Below are positions 54,511 through 63,450 of a stretch of DNA of 64,000 nucleotides, one piece after another. The position numbers and the translations under genes were made by a program. This DNA comes from VXNE01 sp965208745 (GTDB taxonomy: Bacteria > Pseudomonadota > Gammaproteobacteria > Pseudomonadales > Azotimanducaceae): assembly GCA_965208745.1 (NCBI GenBank), contig CBDBPN010000004.1:992001-1056000 (forward strand). The letters run 5' to 3'. How positions within the stretch are numbered: position 1 is the stretch's first letter; every line of letters starts with the position of its first letter. Below the pieces are notes generated by a model that ran no database searches, was not told where the DNA came from, and was given only the letters and a program-made list of their open reading frames with translations.

Positions 54511-54626
54511 GACCCGTCACGTCGTTTCCACGCCGCCGAATAGTCGGCGCTCGCGACCCGTTACGCAAGGCACCCGATCTCGTATGATCCGATAGTCCAA
54601 TTGGGCCAGCAGGAGGGGTCAGGATC

Positions 54627-55676
54627 ATGCGGACCGTTCCAACTCCGGACGCGTCTTCGCTGCGGGACCGTTTCCCCCTCGTGGTCGGGATCGCGAGCCT
54701 GTTCCTCGCAGCCGCTGCGGGCGGCGACTACAACCCGCCACGCACCAGTGATGGCCATCCCGACCTGTCGGGCGTGTGGGACTTCCGCACGCTGACGCCC
54801 CTGGAACGCCCGGAGGACCAGCAGGCGTTCCTGAGCCCGGAGGAAGCGCTCGAGATCGAAGCCAAGGCGGACGCGGTGTCAGCCGCGCAGCATGCACCCA
54901 GCGATCCGGACCGGCCGCCTCCGCCGGAGGGCGACGCCACGCCGTATAACGCTTTCTGGTTCGATCACGGCGCGCGGGTCAGCGGGGACCGGCGTTCGTC
55001 GCTCCTGGTCGACCCGCCCGACGGGCGGCTGCCGCCGACGCAACCCGGCGTCCGGCGGCAGGCCATGGGAGACGATCAACCGGAAGACCCGCCTGTCAGG
55101 CTGCTCGTCGGCGGCGTCGGCGTGGCCGATCCCGAGAGCCGCGGCCTCGCCGAGCGGTGCATCGTCGGGTTCAACGCGGGGCCGCCGATCTGGCCCGGCG
55201 GCTATAACCAGAACCTGAAGATCATCCACGCGCCGGATTACGTCGTGGTGTTCATGGAGATGGTGCACGAGGCCCGGATCATCCCCACCGACGGCCGCGG
55301 GCGTCCGCCAATGGAGATCCGTCCCTGGACGGGTTCGTCCCTGGGGCGCTGGGAAGGGGACACGCTGGTCGTCGAGACGGCGAACTTCCCCGAGAAACGT
55401 TCGAGCTTCGCGCCCACGCCCTTCGAGTCGGTCGGTACGGCCGAGCATATGCGGCTCACCGAGCGCTTCAGTCTCGTGGACGACGACACCCTGCGCTACG
55501 AGTACACAGTGGACGACCCCGCCACCTACACGCGCCCGTTCACCGTGGCCCAGCAGATGCGCAAGAGCGGGGAGCAGATCTACGAGTACGCCTGTCACGA
55601 AGGGAACTACGGGCTGCGCAACATCCTGACGGGCGCCCGCATGCAGGAGAAGCTGGCGGCGGTCGGCAGCGAGTAA
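54627..55676 (+). CDS. secreted protein of unknown function
   Basis: A 349-residue protein with an N-terminal export signal (LVVGIASLFLAAAAGG). PDLSGVWDFRTLTPLERP opens the mature part; later segments include CIVGFNAGPPIWPGGYNQNL, IIHAPDYVVVFMEMVHEAR, WTGSSLGRWEGDTLVVETAN, and YEYTVDDPATYTRPF. This pattern is common in a family of uncharacterised secreted proteins of marine and soil bacteria, usually near sulfatases or oxidoreductases. The GRWEGDTLV element recurs at 11464-12258. It precedes a broken monooxygenase gene by 46 bp. No catalytic residues can be pointed to. Confidence 0.75.
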   Translation: MRTVPTPDASSLRDRFPLVVGIASLFLAAAAGGDYNPPRTSDGHPDLSGVWDFRTLTPLERPEDQQAFLSPEEALEIEAKADAVSAAQHAPSDPDRPPPPEGDATPYNAFWFDHGARVSGDRRSSLLVDPPDGRLPPTQPGVRRQAMGDDQPEDPPVRLLVGGVGVADPESRGLAERCIVGFNAGPPIWPGGYNQNLKIIHAPDYVVVFMEMVHEARIIPTDGRGRPPMEIRPWTGSSLGRWEGDTLVVETANFPEKRSSFAPTPFESVGTAEHMRLTERFSLVDDDTLRYEYTVDDPATYTRPFTVAQQMRKSGEQIYEYACHEGNYGLRNILTGARMQEKLAAVGSE

Positions 55677-55722
55677 ACTGCGTCCGCCCCAGGGAAGCAC
55701 AAGATCAGGAGAAGGAAGCAGC

Positions 55723-56554
55723 ATGTCCGGGCAGACCGCCGAGGTGCTCGCGCCCCGCGAGGAAGCTGGCGCGGCGCCCGACTACGAGGTCGTCGTCATC
55801 GGCGCGGGCGTCGCCGGCATCTACCAGATCAAGCGGCTGAAGACCTCGGCGTCCGCGCCATCGTCCTCGAAGCCAACCCCGACCTCGGTGGCACCTGGTA
55901 CCACAACCGTTATCCCGGAGCGCGCTTCGATTCGGAGAGCTTCACGTACGGCTACTCGTTCTCGCGCGAACTGCTGGACGGGTGGCACTGGACCGAGCAG
56001 TTCTCGCCCCAACCGGAGACCCTCCGCTACCTGCACTACGTCGTCGACAGGTTCGGGCTGCGCGAGTCTACTCCACCGGCTTCGACGCGTTCACGGGCGC
56101 CATGGACCGGATCGACATCCAGGGACCGGGCGGGCGTCGGCTGCGGGACAAGTGGGCCGACGGCCCGGTGACCTACCTCGGCCTCATGGGCGCCGGCTTC
56201 CCCAACCTGGTCATGCTTGGCGGCCCGCAGGGCGCCGCGACGAACTTCCCCCGCGGCCTGGAGCTGGCCGTCGACTGGGCGACGCCCTTGCTCGAGTACA
56301 TGTGGACGCACGGCTATCGCCGGTTCGACGCGGAGAAGAGCGCGGAGGCGGAGTGGCTCGAGCACGTCAAGGAGATGTACGAGGGGCCGCTCCTGCGCAC
56401 CGCCAAGAGCCGGATCACCGGGTACAACTCGAACCTCGACGGGCACGAGTACGGCAAGACCCGCTACATCATCTACAACGGGGGCGGCCCGAAGTACGCG
56501 AGGCGCCTGCGCGAGATGGTCGCGAACGACTACGAGGGCGTCACGTTCAGGTAA
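55723..56554 (+). pseudogene. flavin monooxygenase (cyclohexanone-monooxygenase type) remnant
   Basis: The gene starts behind a strong ribosome site (AGGAGAAGGA) with PDYEVVVIGAGVAGIYQIKR, the FAD-binding loop. A small deletion near 55842 shifts the frame to LGVRAIVLEANPDLGGTWYH and WHWTEQFSPQPETLRYLHYV, then near 56065 the sequence jumps to VYSTGFDAFTGAMDRIDIQG and DGPVTYLGLMGAGFPNLVML, which in intact relatives lies some 250 residues further on. The NADPH site and the Baeyer-Villiger fingerprint are thus deleted. The 3' end to the stop at 56552-56554 is open for 150 codons. A frameshift plus a large deletion makes loss of function certain. Confidence 0.85.
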
Positions 56555-56584
56555 CGCGCCGCTTCGATCCCCCTCCCGGGGAAG

Positions 56585-57376
56585 TCATCCCCGCGCCGAC
56601 AGCCCTCCGTCCACCGGCAGGCAGATGCCCGTGATGTAGGCCGCGTCGTCGGACGCCAGAAACAGGGCCGCGTTCGCGACATCCCAGCCGGTGCCCTGCC
56701 GCCCGAGCAGCGGCACCTGGCGCGCACGCTCCGCCCGGATTTCGTCGCGCGACCGGTCCTGCTCCCGCGCCCGGCGCTCGATGGCCATCGGGGTGTCCAT
56801 CAGGCCCGGCATGATCGCGTTGACGCGGATGCCGTAGCGGGCGTTGTGAATGGCCATCGACTTCGTCAACGCGTTCATCCCGGCCTTCGAGACGCCGTAG
56901 GTCATGTTCATGTGGGCCCCGTGCGCGGCCATGGACGAGATGCCGACGATGACGCCCGACCGTTGTGCCCGCATGGTCGGCAGGGCGTGCTTGCAGGTCA
57001 GGTAGTAGCCGGTCAGGTTGAGCGTCATGATGCCGGACCAGTTCTCGTGGGCGAGTTCCGCCACCTCGCCATCGCCCTGGCTCTTGCCGACGTTGTAGTG
57101 GAGCACGTCGATCCGTTCGAAGCGTGCGGCGGCCTCTTCCGCAATCGCCCTGCAACCGGCTTCATCGGTCACGTCGGCCACGAGGACATCCGCCTGGAAC
57201 CCCTCGCCGGCAATCATCGCCCGGGTCTCCTCCGCCCGTTCCTCGACGTGGTCCACCAGCAGCAGCTTCGCGCCCTCGCGCGCGTAGGTGATCGCTGCGG
57301 CGCGGCCGTTGCCGATGGTCTCTCCCGGCGTCTGGCCCGCGCCGACGACGACGCACACTCGATTCTCAAGCTTCAT
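56585..57376 (-). CDS. short-chain dehydrogenase/reductase (classical SDR)
   Basis: A 263-residue classical SDR starting at ATG 57376, with AAGGAG 5 bp upstream. The cofactor loop is VVVGAGQTPGETIGNGRAAA, a slightly expanded TGxxxGxG; the fold continues with VLVADVTDEAGCRAI and LHYNVGKSQG (NNAG equivalent), and the catalytic residues are in GISSMAAHGAHM (Ser) and TYGVSKAGMNALTKS (Tyr-x3-Lys). The C-terminal ITGICLPVDGGLSARG is family-standard. NAD(P)-dependent alcohol or ketone turnover is expected; substrate unknown. It converges on the broken monooxygenase. Confidence 0.9.
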   Translation of the reverse strand: MKLENRVCVVVGAGQTPGETIGNGRAAAITYAREGAKLLLVDHVEERAEETRAMIAGEGFQADVLVADVTDEAGCRAIAEEAAARFERIDVLHYNVGKSQGDGEVAELAHENWSGIMTLNLTGYYLTCKHALPTMRAQRSGVIVGISSMAAHGAHMNMTYGVSKAGMNALTKSMAIHNARYGIRVNAIMPGLMDTPMAIERRAREQDRSRDEIRAERARQVPLLGRQGTGWDVANAALFLASDDAAYITGICLPVDGGLSARG

Positions 57377-57479
57377 GACCGCTCCTTCGCTAGCCCGCAC
57401 CGCGAGAGCCTACGGCATCTTCCGTCTCGTATACTCCGGCGCGACTCCCGCGACCCATCACCGAGAACGGAGCGAGACC

Positions 57480-58190
57480 TTGGGCACCAAGAACTTCCTC
57501 CCGGACGAGGCGACCTTCGCCGCACTGGGCAACCTTCCGGACGACGAGCCCGTGGTCATGCTGAACCTGCTCGAGCTGGCGGACGACGGCGGCGAGTCCT
57601 ACGGGAAGTACGGACGGGTCGTACTGCCCCAACTCCAGAAGCGGGACGCGCACATCCTCTACAACGGTACACCCCTCTCCGACGACCCCGCGGCCGGGCA
57701 TTGGGACCGGGTCGCCCTCGTGTACTACCCGAGCAGGGCGGCGTTCCTCGACATGATGGCGGACCCGGACTACCAGGCGGGGTTGCCCTACCGTACCGCG
57801 GGGCTGAAACGCACGGTGCTCTATGCGTTCAGGCAGGCGGAGTTTCCGGCCGCGCCCGCCCTCGACGTGGTGACCGCCGACGGGGACGACGAGATCTTCG
57901 TGCTCAACCTGCTGCGTTTCAAGGCCGACGGCGGACGGCAGGAGTACCAGAAGTACGGGCAGGTGGTCCAACCAATGATCCGCGAGCTCGGCGGCAGTCC
58001 GGCGCTGGTGTTGCGCGCGCAGTTACCGCTGGTCTCCGAGGAGACCTGGGAGGACCTTTACCTGGTCCGCTATCCGAGTCCCGAGTCCCTGCGCGAGATG
58101 GTCACCAGCAAGGAGTGGCAGAAGGCCAACGAGGACCGGCAGCGGGGTCTCGACCTGACCTGGGCGTTCCCGACCCGTCAGTTCCGCTGA
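57480..58190 (+). CDS. tandem-duplicated DUF1330-like (dimeric alpha/beta barrel) protein
   Basis: A 236-residue protein from TTG 57480 (GGAG 7 bp upstream). Two halves repeat the same pattern: EPVVMLNLLELADDGGESYG with LVYYPSRAAFLDMMADPDYQ, and EIFVLNLLRFKADGGRQEYQ with LVRYPSPESLREMVTSKEWQ. Each half is a ferredoxin-like DUF1330 unit, so the protein probably forms by itself the barrel that other members form as dimers. No catalytic residue is established for this family. No signal peptide. It is divergent from the SDR gene, with about 100 bp between them. Confidence 0.75.
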   Translation: MGTKNFLPDEATFAALGNLPDDEPVVMLNLLELADDGGESYGKYGRVVLPQLQKRDAHILYNGTPLSDDPAAGHWDRVALVYYPSRAAFLDMMADPDYQAGLPYRTAGLKRTVLYAFRQAEFPAAPALDVVTADGDDEIFVLNLLRFKADGGRQEYQKYGQVVQPMIRELGGSPALVLRAQLPLVSEETWEDLYLVRYPSPESLREMVTSKEWQKANEDRQRGLDLTWAFPTRQFR

Positions 58191-58208
58191 CGCGAACGGC
58201 TTACGTCT

Positions 58209-58634
58209 TCAAGCCGCCTTCGCGTCTTCCATCAGCGTCTTCTTCTCCGCGACGACCAGTTCCCGATAGACCTCGCCTTCCATCTTCCAGGTCCCGCAGA
58301 AGCCCTTGGGCACGAGGATGTGGTCCCCGGTGTCGGCTTCGCGCACGTTCCCCTGTCGGTCCGTGAGGATCAGCTTCCCGGCCAGCACGTGGACGTACTC
58401 GTCGAAGAGCGTGTCCTCGAGTTCGAACGTGCCGGGTGGACTCTCGTACACCACGACGATCACGTCGCCGTAGAAGAGCATGCTGTTCTTCGGATTGGCT
58501 TCCGGCGCCACCACGATGCGGCGCGGATTGCCGACCTCCCTGCCCACCTGTGCCGGGGCGTCTTCCAACCCGCGGCCCGCGAGCAACTCAGGATCCAGTA
58601 CGAGCGGCACGCCGCCCAACTCGTTTCGGTGCAC
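58209..58634 (-). CDS. cupin-domain protein
   Basis: A 141-residue single-domain cupin. GTG 58634 is taken as start because of the strong GGAGGAGAG ribosome site; upstream codons are non-coding in appearance. The barrel shows RRIVVAPEANPKNSMLFYGD, then ELEDTLFDEYVHVLAGKLIL with a His/Glu-type motif 1 and DTGDHILVPKGFCGTWKMEG for motif 2. It resembles the DUF861/EutQ-like cupins used as small-molecule isomerases or sensors. It lies 61 bp downstream of the TonB receptor gene on the same strand, so co-expression is plausible. Confidence 0.78.
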   Translation of the reverse strand: MHRNELGGVPLVLDPELLAGRGLEDAPAQVGREVGNPRRIVVAPEANPKNSMLFYGDVIVVVYESPPGTFELEDTLFDEYVHVLAGKLILTDRQGNVREADTGDHILVPKGFCGTWKMEGEVYRELVVAEKKTLMEDAKAA

Positions 58635-58695
58635 TTGGCTCTCTCCTCCACAGTCCGAACGGTGAGTGTCCCACAGAACTCGGCGACCGCCCACG

Positions 58696-61089
58696 TCAGA
58701 ACTTCCAGGCGACGCTGGCCTGGAAGTGCCGCGGCAACTCCGGCAGCACCACGACGCCGCCAAACAGGTTCGGGAAGTTCGCCCGGAAGTAGCGTTCGTC
58801 CGTCAGGTTCTTGCCCGAAACGGTCACGGACCACCGGCGTCCGCCGACCTGCACTCCCGCGTTCACCAGCGTGTACGCCGGCAGCTTCACCCGTTGCGAG
58901 AAGCCCGAGTACACGCTTGCGACATCGGCGACGCTCGCGAACACGCTTAAGCGGCCCCACTCGTAGAGGGCCGTGACGGCGGCCAGGTCCTTCGGGACGC
59001 CGGCGCGCACCGCGTCGGGGTTCGACGCGAGCGTCACGAAGCCCCCCACCGTGCCGCCGTAGAACGTCGTCGGGTCCGTGTCGGGCAGGTCGCCGGCGCC
59101 GAGAAAGCTGAAACGCCCGCCGTTCTCGAGGGTATTGAGGTTGACCACTTCGAGATGGGTGTACGCCGCGATCACCGACAGCCGTTCCGTCGCCTGCCAG
59201 CGCAGTTCCAGTTCGTAGCCCTCGGAGCGGGACGCCTGGTTGGTGGCGATGGACTGCGCGCTGAAGTCGGTCCGTTCCTGCTCGAAGTAGGCCGCCTGGA
59301 CGAACAAGCGCCCGTCCAGGAACGCACCCTTGACGCCTAACTCCACCAGTTCGGAGCTGGCCACGGCCTGGCCCCCGGCGACGTTCCCCGGGAGGATCTC
59401 GGCGCCTTGCCCCACGATGACGGTCGTCTGCTCGGAAAGGGTCACGTAGGGCATGAACGCGCCGCGCGCCCGATAGGAGAGACTGGCGGTCCACGAGAAG
59501 GCGTCCTCGGTGTCCTTCGCGCGGATGCCGGCCCCGGACAGCGTTCGCCCGGCCGGCTGGCGGCTTCGCAGGTCGATGCGTTCCTGGCGGACGCCGAGCA
59601 CCGCGTTCAGTCCGCTGTCCCAGTCGAGGTCCGCGAGCACGGCCATGCCGAGGGACGTGTAGGAGCCTTCGGAGTAGTTCGTGTAGTCCCGGTCGATCTG
59701 CGTGGCGAGCAGGCGCCGGTCGCGCGCCGTCGACGGACGCGTGAGGTCACGCCGGTCGAAGTGCTCGTTGTTGAAGTCGTTCGCGTGCTCGAAGTCCGTG
59801 CGGCGAATGGAAGGGGAGGCCACGAGGGTCACGCGTCCCCAGTTGCGCGCCTCGGAGAAGGTGACGATCAACTGGTCTTCGACCACGCGCGAGTCCGCGA
59901 ACTCCGCGAACCCGTATGCGACTTCCGACAGGTGTTCGTAGCGCTCGGCGTAGAGCTTGTTGGTCACCCGCCAGCGCGGTCCCGGCGTGAAGTGGAGGTC
60001 CGCGTAGAAGACGAAGTCCTCGGTGCGCAGCACGTCGTCCCGCGCCACGAGAACCTCGTCGCCGTCGAGACGGGCCGTGCCAACGGTCGTCGGGTCCAGG
60101 GCGAAGTCGCCTCCGAAGACGCAGGGTTCCGCGCGGCTCGCGGGGTCCACGACGAACCCGAAAAGCCCGGCCCCGCCATTGGTCGCGTCGTACTCCGCGT
60201 GCGAGATGAACCCGTCGCCGTCCGCGTCCAGCGGCCTCGCCAGCCCCGTCACGTACGTCCCGCGGTCGATGAGTTCCTGCGTGAGCCGGTTCCAGCCGCC
60301 GATCTCGTTGCCGTCGTAGTCGTGGTACATGCCGCCCCAGAGGAGCCGCACGCGGTCGTTCAGGTCGACGTTGAACGTTCCCTGCAGGATCACGTTCTTC
60401 GTCGCGGTATCCCGGTAGTAACTCCCGGAGTCCTCCCACTCCCCGAACAGGTAGTAGCCGAACCGACGCTCTCCGAGCGACCCCGGCCCCCCGACCTCCG
60501 CGGCCACGACCGCCTTGTCCCAACGGCCCCCCGTCACGGACACCTCGCCCGTCGGGTTGCGAAGATACTGCCCCGTGTCCGCGCGCGCCGACTTGGGCAC
60601 GAAGTTCATGTAGCCGCCGATCTTGCTCGCCCCGTAGATCACGGACGCCGGTCCGCGCACGATGTCCACCCGGTCCGCCGCGCCGATCGGCGTCGCGTAG
60701 TTGCCGGGGTTGTCGAGGCGGCGGATGCCGTTGAAGTAGTTCTCGCCGGAGGTGCCCCGAAGGTCGAGCGATCCCGAGACCCCGAAGAAAGACTGCGTGA
60801 AGCTCGAGGGCGAGAGCATCACCAGGTCGTCGATGTCGGTCATGCCCAGGCGGTCCATGGTCTCGACAGCGATGCTCGTGGCCGAACGCGGCGTCTCGAA
60901 CAGGGACTTGTCGAGGCCGAAGACCACGTCGACCGGCTCGGACGGGACGATCCCGATGCGGTCGACGGTGTCCCCGCGGACGGTGACGGTCTCGTCGGCT
61001 TCGGGCTCGTCCCCGGCCGCGCACACAGACACACTGACCGAAACGCAGGCCGTGAGCAACCGCACGGCCAATCGGCAAGGCGATCTCAA
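58696..61089 (-). CDS. TonB-dependent outer-membrane receptor
   Basis: A roughly 797-residue receptor. I prefer TTG 61089 (GGAGAG 7-8 bp upstream) as start because it gives a proper signal peptide (RSPCRLAVRLLTACVSVSVS); an ATG at 61200 gives an unlikely leader. The plug follows: ATSIAVETMDRLGMTDIDDL, SLDLRGTSGENYFNGIRRLD, ADRVDIVRGPASVIYGASKI and GGYMNFVPKS. The barrel then runs to the aromatic C-terminus FQASVAWKF, typical of outer-membrane insertion. The siderophore-type ('FecA/FhuA-like') plug suggests uptake of a chelate or polyphenol-like compound. The cupin gene is just downstream. Confidence 0.9.
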   Translation of the reverse strand: MRSPCRLAVRLLTACVSVSVSVCAAGDEPEADETVTVRGDTVDRIGIVPSEPVDVVFGLDKSLFETPRSATSIAVETMDRLGMTDIDDLVMLSPSSFTQSFFGVSGSLDLRGTSGENYFNGIRRLDNPGNYATPIGAADRVDIVRGPASVIYGASKIGGYMNFVPKSARADTGQYLRNPTGEVSVTGGRWDKAVVAAEVGGPGSLGERRFGYYLFGEWEDSGSYYRDTATKNVILQGTFNVDLNDRVRLLWGGMYHDYDGNEIGGWNRLTQELIDRGTYVTGLARPLDADGDGFISHAEYDATNGGAGLFGFVVDPASRAEPCVFGGDFALDPTTVGTARLDGDEVLVARDDVLRTEDFVFYADLHFTPGPRWRVTNKLYAERYEHLSEVAYGFAEFADSRVVEDQLIVTFSEARNWGRVTLVASPSIRRTDFEHANDFNNEHFDRRDLTRPSTARDRRLLATQIDRDYTNYSEGSYTSLGMAVLADLDWDSGLNAVLGVRQERIDLRSRQPAGRTLSGAGIRAKDTEDAFSWTASLSYRARGAFMPYVTLSEQTTVIVGQGAEILPGNVAGGQAVASSELVELGVKGAFLDGRLFVQAAYFEQERTDFSAQSIATNQASRSEGYELELRWQATERLSVIAAYTHLEVVNLNTLENGGRFSFLGAGDLPDTDPTTFYGGTVGGFVTLASNPDAVRAGVPKDLAAVTALYEWGRLSVFASVADVASVYSGFSQRVKLPAYTLVNAGVQVGGRRWSVTVSGKNLTDERYFRANFPNLFGGVVVLPELPRHFQASVAWKF

Positions 61090-61216
61090 ACCGTCACTCT
61101 CCGCCGGCGAAGCGCTCCCAGAGAGCGGGCTCGCCGAGCCGTGGGAGACGCCCAGTTCCTTCCACCGCCATTGCACGGTGACGGGCAGGCCCCAAGCCAC
61201 TTCTAGGTGTCAATTT

Positions 61217-61231
61217 TGCATTCCAAATGCA
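61217..61231. promoter_or_regulatory. palindromic operator-like site at the DUF4143 ATPase promoter
   Basis: TGCATT CCA AATGCA at 61217-61231 is a perfect 6-bp inverted repeat in an AT-rich stretch that ends ATAATAT, a good -10 box, followed 6 bp later by the ATPase start at 61243. The start is thus nearly leaderless and the palindrome would overlap the promoter. Likely binding site for the ATPase itself or a regulator; not demonstrated. Confidence 0.5.
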
Positions 61232-61242
61232 TAATATCCCCT

Positions 61243-62466
61243 ATGACTTCGGCATACATCGAGCGCTCGCTGCAGCCGGTACTCCAGAAAGCGGCCCGCG
61301 AGTTTCCGACCGTCGTCCTGACGGGACCGCGTCAGTCCGGCAAGACTACCCTGCTCCAGCGCCTTTTCGGGGAGCATTGCCGCTACGTCTCCCTGGAGCC
61401 GCCGGACGTCCGCCTTTCCGCCGCGGAAGATCCGCGGGGGTTCCTGGAACTGTATCCCCCGCCCGCCATCTTCGACGAGATCCAGTACGCGCCGCAGCTG
61501 CTGCCCTACATCAAGGAGAAGATCGATGCCGACCGTGACCGGGCCGGGCAGTTCCTGCTCACCGGCTCCCAGAATCTCCTTCTCGCCGCGAACGTGACCG
61601 AGTCCCTGGCCGGGCGCGCCGCCATGCTTCGCCTCCTGCCGTTGTCGAGGCGGGAAGTCGCGGACGATGCCTCGAGGCCCCTCGCCTGGGAGGATCGGGA
61701 CTTCCCGCCTCCCCAGTTCCACCCAGGCCCGGGCGAACTGTGGGAGAGCCTCCTGCGCGGCGGCTACCCGGAGCTGGCGACGCAGCCCGACCGCGACGCC
61801 TCGTTCTGGCACGGCAGCTACATCGAGACCTACCTGGAGAGGGACGTGCGGTCCCTGCGGCAGGTCGGAGACCTGACGCAATACCGGAGCTTCCTCCGTG
61901 TCCTCGCCGCCCGAAGCGCCCAGCTCCTCAGTCTCACGGACATCGCCCGAGACCTCGGTGTGGCGGTGAACACGATCAAGGCCTGGCTCTCGGTGCTCGA
62001 AGCCACCTACCAGGTCTTCGTCCTGCGACCCTACTTCGCCAACGTCGGCAAGCGGCTGGTCAAGACGCCGAAGGTCTATTTCGCCGACGTCGGCACGCTC
62101 TGTCATCTCGCGGGGCTAAGGGACGCGGACCACGCCGCCGCGGGCCCGATGGGCGGGGCCATCATCGAGACGGCCGTGTTGTCCGAGATCGTCCGCACCT
62201 ACACGCACCGCGGCGACGATCCGCGCGTGTACTTCTGGCGCACTCGCGCGGGCACGGAGGTGGACTTCGTGGTGGAAACCGCCGGCGGGCTCGTCCCCAT
62301 CGAGGTCAAGCTGTCCGCGACGCCCCGGCCAAGGATGGCCACATCCATCCAAGCCTTTCGGGGAGACATGAAAAGCGCCGCCCTGTCAGGCTACGTCGTC
62401 CATCCGGGCGATGTCCGCCTGCCCCTCGGCCCGGGCGTGACGGCCCTGCCCTTCGGGGAGCTGTAA
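61243..62466 (+). CDS. DUF4143 AAA-type ATPase with nuclease-like C-terminus
   Basis: A 407-residue protein, start ATG 61243. The AAA core has VVLTGPRQSGKTTLLQRLFG (Walker A), PAIFDEIQYAPQLLPYIK (Walker B with Glu) and FLLTGSQNLLLAANVTESLA (sensor 1). The DUF4143 part includes SFLRVLAARSAQLLSLTDIA, a winged-helix-like element (DLGVAVNTIKAWLSVLEATY), and a PD-(D/E)XK-like tail, TEVDFVVE then GLVPIEVKLSA. These proteins are widespread and stand alone; a role in DNA-linked stress response is often suspected but unproven. A palindrome overlaps its promoter. It diverges from the TonB receptor. Confidence 0.88.
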   Translation: MTSAYIERSLQPVLQKAAREFPTVVLTGPRQSGKTTLLQRLFGEHCRYVSLEPPDVRLSAAEDPRGFLELYPPPAIFDEIQYAPQLLPYIKEKIDADRDRAGQFLLTGSQNLLLAANVTESLAGRAAMLRLLPLSRREVADDASRPLAWEDRDFPPPQFHPGPGELWESLLRGGYPELATQPDRDASFWHGSYIETYLERDVRSLRQVGDLTQYRSFLRVLAARSAQLLSLTDIARDLGVAVNTIKAWLSVLEATYQVFVLRPYFANVGKRLVKTPKVYFADVGTLCHLAGLRDADHAAAGPMGGAIIETAVLSEIVRTYTHRGDDPRVYFWRTRAGTEVDFVVETAGGLVPIEVKLSATPRPRMATSIQAFRGDMKSAALSGYVVHPGDVRLPLGPGVTALPFGEL

Positions 62467-62535
62467 CTGACCGGCACTTGCACTCGACCCGCGAAATGCC
62501 CTGTCATGCGCGCGAACTTGAGAAGGAAGCAGCCC

Positions 62536-63432
62536 ATGCAACTCAGCCTCTGGCCCAGTCCCACTCTGTCATTCTCCGAAGTCGCGGATCTCGCCCGCCA
62601 TGCCGAGGCGACCGGCTGGGACGGTCTCTGGTACGCGGATCACTTCATGCCGAATGCGCCCGATACCAGCGCGCCCTGGCCGGAGGCGTGGATGACCCTC
62701 GCCGGGGTCGGCGCGACGGTACCGCGGCTGCGGCTGGGGACTCTCGTTACGGGCAACACCTATCGCCATCCGGCGGTGCTGGCCAAGATGGCCGCGACCC
62801 TCGACCACATGACCGGCGGCCGCGCGATACTCGGCCTCGGCAGCGGCTGGCAGGAGAACGAGCACCGCCAGTACGGCATCCCGTTCCACACGGTCAGGGG
62901 GCGCCTCGAGCGGCTCGACGAAGCCTGCGCAATCATCAAGGCGCTGTTCACCGAGACCAAGGCCAACTTCGACGGGCGCTTCTACCAGCTCGAGGAAGCC
63001 TCCCTCGAGCCAAAACCGGTCCAGCAGCCCCTGCCCCTCCTGATCGGCGGTGGCGGGGAGAAGCGCACGTTGCGCATCACCGCGCAACACGCCGACGCGT
63101 GGAACGTGTGGGGCGATGTCGCGACCCTGCGGCACAAGATGGAGATTCTCGACGGGCATTGCGCCGACCTGGGCCGGGATCCGAAGTCCATCCGGCGCAC
63201 TGCGGTCGCCCTGCTCTTCCTGAGCGAAGACGAAGGCTACCTGGAGCAGATGCGCAACGCCGACATCGCGATGCCTACCGTCATCGGCACCGCCGAGGAG
63301 GTCCGGGAGACGCTCGACGCCTATGCGTCCATCGGGGTGGACGAGTTCATCGTGCCAGACTTCAATCTCGGTGGGCAGGCCGAGAAGGTCGAGACGCTGG
63401 ACCGCTTCATCAAGGACGTCGCCGGGCGTTAG
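62536..63432 (+). CDS. LLM class luciferase-like oxidoreductase
   Basis: A 298-residue luciferase-like protein, start ATG 62536 behind AGAAGGAAG. MQLSLWPSPTLSFSEV opens the barrel, then EATGWDGLWYADHFMPN, RLRLGTLVTGNTYRHPAVLA, MTGGRAILGLGSGWQENEHR (the GLGSGW cofactor strand) and PLPLLIGGGGEKRTLRI. That spacing is typical of the F420-dependent group. This is the third member of the superfamily in the window. It follows the ATPase on the same strand with about 70 bp between them, and converges on the RES gene. Confidence 0.86.
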   Translation: MQLSLWPSPTLSFSEVADLARHAEATGWDGLWYADHFMPNAPDTSAPWPEAWMTLAGVGATVPRLRLGTLVTGNTYRHPAVLAKMAATLDHMTGGRAILGLGSGWQENEHRQYGIPFHTVRGRLERLDEACAIIKALFTETKANFDGRFYQLEEASLEPKPVQQPLPLLIGGGGEKRTLRITAQHADAWNVWGDVATLRHKMEILDGHCADLGRDPKSIRRTAVALLFLSEDEGYLEQMRNADIAMPTVIGTAEEVRETLDAYASIGVDEFIVPDFNLGGQAEKVETLDRFIKDVAGR

Positions 63433-63450
63433 CAAGGCTCCGCCGTCACT

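Noticed and set aside
59407..61206. Plus-strand frame of 599 codons opposite the TonB receptor
   Set aside because: The receptor plug and barrel motifs are on the minus strand; the plus frame is Val/Arg/Glu-rich shadow sequence.
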